Positions 59,983-64,000 of a stretch of DNA of 64,000 nt are shown one piece after another (within the stretch, counting starts at the first letter, position 1; the number at the start of each line of letters is the position of its first letter). A model generated the notes under the pieces. It did no database searches. It had not been told where the DNA came from and was given only the letters and a program-made list of their open reading frames with translations. Made by a program: the position numbers and the translations under genes. This stretch comes from Providencia alcalifaciens DSM 30120 (lineage in GTDB: Bacteria; Pseudomonadota; Gammaproteobacteria; Enterobacterales; Enterobacteriaceae): positions 186,001 through 250,000 of the forward strand of contig NZ_ABXW01000047.1 of assembly GCF_000173415.1 (NCBI RefSeq). The letters run 5' to 3'.

Positions 59983-62900
59983 ATAAAATGCAGATGAATT
60001 CCCAATTGTTAGATGCCTATAAATTGCCTTTAAATGGACAGAGGTTAATCGAGGCATCTGCGGGTACAGGTAAAACTTATACGATTGGGATTCTTTATCT
60101 GCGTTTATTACTGGGGTTAGGGAATGAGAATGCATTCCCTCGCCCTTTAAGTGTTGAAGAAATTTTGGTCGTTACCTTTACCGAAGCTGCGACAAATGAA
60201 TTACGTGGACGTATTCGCGAACGTATTCATAAAATGCGTCTAGCATGTTTACGTAATGGCTTAGGCTTTGAATCAGAACCAGAATACCTTAGGTTACTGG
60301 CAGAATTACCAAGTAAAGAGCAGAGGGACTTTGCCGCTAATTGGTTGCTAGCCGCTGAGCGCCAAATGGATGAAGCGGCAATTTATACGATTCATGGTTT
60401 TTGCCAACGAATGCTGGCTCACAATGCGTTTGAGTCTGGCATTTTATTTGAGCAAACGATGATCCAAGATGAATTTCCGATTCAGAAACAAGCATGTGCG
60501 GATTTTTGGCGGCGTCATTTTTATCCTTTGGATTATTCGATGACGAAAGTCGTTCATTCTCAGTGGAGTGGACCTGAAGCGCTATTGAATGAAATTAAAC
60601 CATTCTTACAAGGTGATATTCCCACCATTATTAATCAACCTAAAGAGCTCGAAACGCTAGAAGAGCGTCATCATAGGCTAATTAATCTAATTCAAAACGT
60701 AAAAGATGAATGGTGCCAAAACGTTGCTGATTTTGAAAAGTTGATTGCGGATTCTGATGTAGATAAACGCAGCTATAGCGGGCGTTATTTACCAACATGG
60801 TTGGAGAAAATATCCCATTGGGCGGCGCAAGAAACAGATGATTACCAGCTTCCTCAGGATATTTTAGAGCGTTTTGCTCAGTCCAGACTAGATGAAAAAT
60901 CTAAAAGCGGTTCGGGACCTTCTCATGCAGTATTTCGGCTTATCGATGAATTACTTGCTCAAAATCTCACTATTAAAGACTTAATTATTCCTCAAGCGAT
61001 TAGCGAAGTACGCCAAACTATTGCTCATGAAAAGCAAACGCGAGGAGAGCTAGGATTTGACGATTTACTAACCCGTTTAGATAGTGCTTTACATAAAGAT
61101 GGGGGCGAGCTGCTTGCTGAAGCAATAGCTAAGCGTTTTCCTGTCGCTATGATCGATGAATTTCAAGACACCGACCCGCAGCAATATCGTATTTTTCAGC
61201 GAATCTATCAAGAAGCAGACGAGACAGCCTTGCTGTTTATCGGTGACCCGAAACAGGCGATTTATGCTTTCCGTGGGGCAGATATTTTTACGTATATTGC
61301 TGCAAAGACGCAAGTTAGTGCTCACTATACGTTAGAAACGAACTATCGCTCATCACAGCATATGGTTGAGGCGGTCAATCAGGTTTTTCATCATGCAGAA
61401 AACCCCTTTATTTTTGAACAAATTCCATTTCAAAGTGTTAATTTTGCACAAAGCAATAGCGACAAAAAACTGATCCATGATGGAAAGGAAGTTAAAGCCC
61501 TCACGTTTTGGTTGCAGCAAGCGGAAGCCGTCTCAGTTTCAGAATATGAACAAGCGGTTGCACAGCAGTGTGCAGCACAAATTGGGGAATATCTTGCTGG
61601 TGGTCAGCAAGGCTTCACTTACTTTGAAAATAAACAGCAAAAAACACCGGTTGAAGCTTCTGATATCACAGTGTTAGTGCGTAGTCGCCGAGAAGCAGTA
61701 TTAATCCGTGATGCGCTGAATCAACTTAATATTCCGTCTGTGTTCCAATCGAATAGGGAAAGTGTATTTGCAACCCAAGAAGCTAAAGAGATTCTTTGGT
61801 TATTATTGGCGGTATTAACACCGGAAAAAGAACGGGTACTACGCAGCGCGTTAGCCACGGGCTTATTAGGTTTAACTGCTGAAGATATTGATAACCTGAA
61901 TTACGATGAAAAAGCGTGGGAAGCCTTGGTTGATGAGTTTGCACGATATGCAGTAATTTGGCGTAAACGTGGCGTTTTGCCTATGTTGAGGGGAATTATG
62001 TCCCAACGACATATCGCGGAAACTTTGCTGTCGGGTACTGAAGGTGAACGTCGTTTGATGGATCTCATGCATATTGGTGAATTATTGCAAGAGATGTCTC
62101 TCCAACTTGAAGGTGAGCACACACTAACTCGTTGGTTGGCACAACAGATTGCGCATCCTGATCATCAATCAGATGCCCAACAAATGCGTTTGGAAAGTGA
62201 TCGTCATTTAGTGCAAATTAGCACCATTCACAAATCTAAAGGTTTGGAATATAAAATTGTCTGGTTGCCGTTTGCGAGTAATTTTTTACCTCAGTCAAAA
62301 GGCTTGTTCCATGATCGTAATGATTACATGACTAAACTCGATCTTGATGATGCCGAAAAATACGTTGAATTAGCGGACGAAGAGCGCTTAGCGGAAGATT
62401 TACGTTTGTTGTATGTCGCGCTCACTCGTGCAATTTACCATTGTAGTGTAGGGGTAGCACCGCTTATCAAAGGTAACCGCAAAAAGTCAGGTAATACAGA
62501 TTTGCATTTATCCGCACTGGGTTATTTACTGCAAAAAGGTCAAGAAGGCGATGCTTCATTACTCAGTAACATGCTAGACGTTATCAGCAACGATGTCATT
62601 GATATAAAACCGATTGTTGCGTCGCAAATGGCAAGGTTGAATTTAACGAAAGAGACTGACTGTGAGCTATATGCGAGAGAAATTTCTCGTCATTTTGATG
62701 ACCATTGGCGTGTTACCAGTTATTCGGGGTTGAGCTATAGCAGTTCTCATGGAGAAGAAGAACAAACATTATCTGCTTTGCAATTTGCAAATTCATTAGC
62801 ACCAAAAATGGATATTGAAGCTAGCCAAGATGTTAACGCTGAAGAGATACAAGAAAACCAACTGACGCCACACCAGTTTCCTAAAGGCTCAGCTCCTGGA

Positions 62901-63590
62901 ACTTTCTTGCATAGTTTGATGGAGGAAATTGATTTTTCAGGTGAAATTTCATCTCAGTGGTTAGAGGAAAAACTACAATCTGCGGGGTTTGATATTCAAT
63001 GGGCTCCGATGTTGCAAGTTTGGCTAAATGCGATTCTCAACGTTCCTTTGGCTGATGATGGGCTTTGCTTATCAGCGCTTCCCGCCCAAGATAGATTGGA
63101 TGAAATGCAATTTTATCTGCCAATAGATAGCCTACTTAATGCAAAAGATGTCGATCGCGTGACTCACCAACATGATCCATTATCCAAACATTGCCCACCG
63201 CTTAACTTTGAGCAGGTGCAAGGGATTTTAAAAGGCTTTATTGACTTAACTTTTTGTTGGAAAGGGAAATTTTACTTATTAGATTATAAGTCTAATTATT
63301 TAGGTGAAGATGCCTCGTATTATACGCAAGAGGCGATGGCAGACGCGATGATAGACCATCGTTATGATCTGCAATACCAACTCTATTCACTCGCTTTACA
63401 CCGCTTTTTACAGCAGAGGATGCCAAATTATAATTATGAAACTCATTTTGGCGGTGTTTACTATCTCTTTCTACGTGGGACTGAGCGCGTAGATTCTCAA
63501 AATGGCATCTTTTTTTATCGCCCAACAATTGAATTTATCCATGAATTTGATGCGCTCTTTCGTGAGGCTCAATCTAAGGAGCTTCAATAA
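59979..63590 (+). CDS. recB: Exodeoxyribonuclease V subunit beta RecB
   Basis: RecB is the 3'-5' helicase and nuclease subunit of RecBCD. The 1203-residue protein (E. coli 1180) has Walker A EASAGTGKT near residues 26-34, VVTFTEAATNELRGR near 64, motif II MIDEFQDTDPQQYRIF near 390, IHKSKGLEY near 750, and YVALTRA near 810. The nuclease site GFIDLTF...LLDYKSNYLGED is near 1085-1110, matching E. coli Asp1067, Asp1080 and Lys1082. The GTG start overlaps the ptrA stop; ATG 59988 is an alternative three codons in. Confidence 0.96.
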   Translation: MNKMQMNSQLLDAYKLPLNGQRLIEASAGTGKTYTIGILYLRLLLGLGNENAFPRPLSVEEILVVTFTEAATNELRGRIRERIHKMRLACLRNGLGFESEPEYLRLLAELPSKEQRDFAANWLLAAERQMDEAAIYTIHGFCQRMLAHNAFESGILFEQTMIQDEFPIQKQACADFWRRHFYPLDYSMTKVVHSQWSGPEALLNEIKPFLQGDIPTIINQPKELETLEERHHRLINLIQNVKDEWCQNVADFEKLIADSDVDKRSYSGRYLPTWLEKISHWAAQETDDYQLPQDILERFAQSRLDEKSKSGSGPSHAVFRLIDELLAQNLTIKDLIIPQAISEVRQTIAHEKQTRGELGFDDLLTRLDSALHKDGGELLAEAIAKRFPVAMIDEFQDTDPQQYRIFQRIYQEADETALLFIGDPKQAIYAFRGADIFTYIAAKTQVSAHYTLETNYRSSQHMVEAVNQVFHHAENPFIFEQIPFQSVNFAQSNSDKKLIHDGKEVKALTFWLQQAEAVSVSEYEQAVAQQCAAQIGEYLAGGQQGFTYFENKQQKTPVEASDITVLVRSRREAVLIRDALNQLNIPSVFQSNRESVFATQEAKEILWLLLAVLTPEKERVLRSALATGLLGLTAEDIDNLNYDEKAWEALVDEFARYAVIWRKRGVLPMLRGIMSQRHIAETLLSGTEGERRLMDLMHIGELLQEMSLQLEGEHTLTRWLAQQIAHPDHQSDAQQMRLESDRHLVQISTIHKSKGLEYKIVWLPFASNFLPQSKGLFHDRNDYMTKLDLDDAEKYVELADEERLAEDLRLLYVALTRAIYHCSVGVAPLIKGNRKKSGNTDLHLSALGYLLQKGQEGDASLLSNMLDVISNDVIDIKPIVASQMARLNLTKETDCELYAREISRHFDDHWRVTSYSGLSYSSSHGEEEQTLSALQFANSLAPKMDIEASQDVNAEEIQENQLTPHQFPKGSAPGTFLHSLMEEIDFSGEISSQWLEEKLQSAGFDIQWAPMLQVWLNAILNVPLADDGLCLSALPAQDRLDEMQFYLPIDSLLNAKDVDRVTHQHDPLSKHCPPLNFEQVQGILKGFIDLTFCWKGKFYLLDYKSNYLGEDASYYTQEAMADAMIDHRYDLQYQLYSLALHRFLQQRMPNYNYETHFGGVYYLFLRGTERVDSQNGIFFYRPTIEFIHEFDALFREAQSKELQ

Positions 63591-64000
63591 TGAAAGTGCT
63601 ATTTAATCAAGCTATTGAAGCGCGTTTATTCACGCCTCTTGATGTACAATTTGCCTATAATATTGCAAATGAGGAAAACCCAATACTTTTGCTGGTGGGA
63701 GCACTTCTTAGCGCGGAAACCATGTCAGGGCATGTCTGTTTATCACTAGATGATATTCATCCTAACTCGTTATTTATGGGAAGACACCCTGAGTTTGCAG
63801 CGCAGTTGTGGCAAATGATAGGGGAGCCGGATCCTAGCACGATAAGAGCCGCATTGCTGTCGAGTGAGTCAGTATGTGAAGTTGGAAATAATGGCGTAGC
63901 TCCCTTGATATTGTCCGGTGATTTTCTTTATTTTCAACGCATGTGGCAATATGAGCAGTGTGTCGCACACTTTTTTTCACAGACAGGGTCAACAGATTGT
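63590..64000 (+). CDS. recD: Exodeoxyribonuclease V subunit alpha RecD (5' part, cut by window end)
   Basis: The first 137 codons of RecD, the 5'-3' helicase subunit of RecBCD, are present. The N-terminal domain is recognisable by LFTPLDVQFA, GHVCLSLDDI and ILSGDFLYFQRMW, which align with E. coli RecD PLDVQFA, GHVCLPL and ILCGDRLYLNRMW. The helicase motifs lie beyond the edge. The ATG overlaps the recB stop by one base (TAATG). Confidence 0.93.
   Translation, partial: MKVLFNQAIEARLFTPLDVQFAYNIANEENPILLLVGALLSAETMSGHVCLSLDDIHPNSLFMGRHPEFAAQLWQMIGEPDPSTIRAALLSSESVCEVGNNGVAPLILSGDFLYFQRMWQYEQCVAHFFSQTGSTDC

Overview
The window is about 64 kb of ordinary core chromosome from a low-to-mid GC member of the Enterobacterales. 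Proteins resemble their Escherichia coli orthologues closely, and local gene orders such as recC-ptrA-recB-recD, lptD-surA-pdxA-rsmA-apaG-apaH and nudF-cpdA-yqiA-parE are kept. AT-rich codon use, several missing E. coli genes and a Vibrio-type thymidylate synthase suggest the Providencia/Proteus/Morganella group, most likely Providencia. The genus is an inference. I see no rRNA, tRNA, prophage, insertion sequence, integron or CRISPR array.

Layout. 0.1-11.7 kb: tsaD, aer, plsY, folB, ygiM-cca and ygiF-glnE-hldE. 11.7-16.2 kb: ubiK, an FMN riboswitch with ribB, ygiD behind two Fur-like boxes, and ygiB-ygiC. 16.5-25.5 kb: tolC, nudF-cpdA-yqiA-parE-parC and plsC. 25.8-28.6 kb: ftsP, a LysE-family exporter and folA. 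28.7-35.5 kb: the outer-membrane biogenesis operon lptD-surA-pdxA-rsmA-apaG-apaH. 35.7-46.6 kb: djlA, then on the minus strand a TPP riboswitch, thiB-thiP-thiQ, polB, rapA and rluA. 46.7-51.5 kb: rppH-ptsP, lgt and thyA. 51.8-64 kb: four pseudopilin genes running directly into recC-ptrA-recB-recD, with recD cut by the window edge. Compared with E. coli this joins three separate chromosomal blocks, at about 27.3-28.1 kb and 46.6-46.7 kb. It also lacks uppP, zupT, yqiB, the ara operon with yabI, and sgrR at the expected places.

Functional themes are cell-envelope building (plsY, plsC, hldE, lptD, surA, tolC, lgt, ftsP), DNA topology and repair (parE, parC, polB, recBCD), cofactors and nucleotides (folB, ribB, pdxA, thiBPQ, folA, thyA) and translation or RNA maturation (tsaD, cca, rsmA, rluA, rppH). 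I found no clearly new multigene system. The observations most worth a second look are: DNA polymerase II carries Ala in place of the family-B motif Tyr next to the nascent base pair; an ERIC repeat supplies the Shine-Dalgarno sequence of rluA; FtsP has lost its twin-arginine pair; and the TPP-riboswitch thiamine operon runs without a visible terminator into SOS-type polB. Start codons were moved inward where the family N-terminus and ribosome-binding site supported it.
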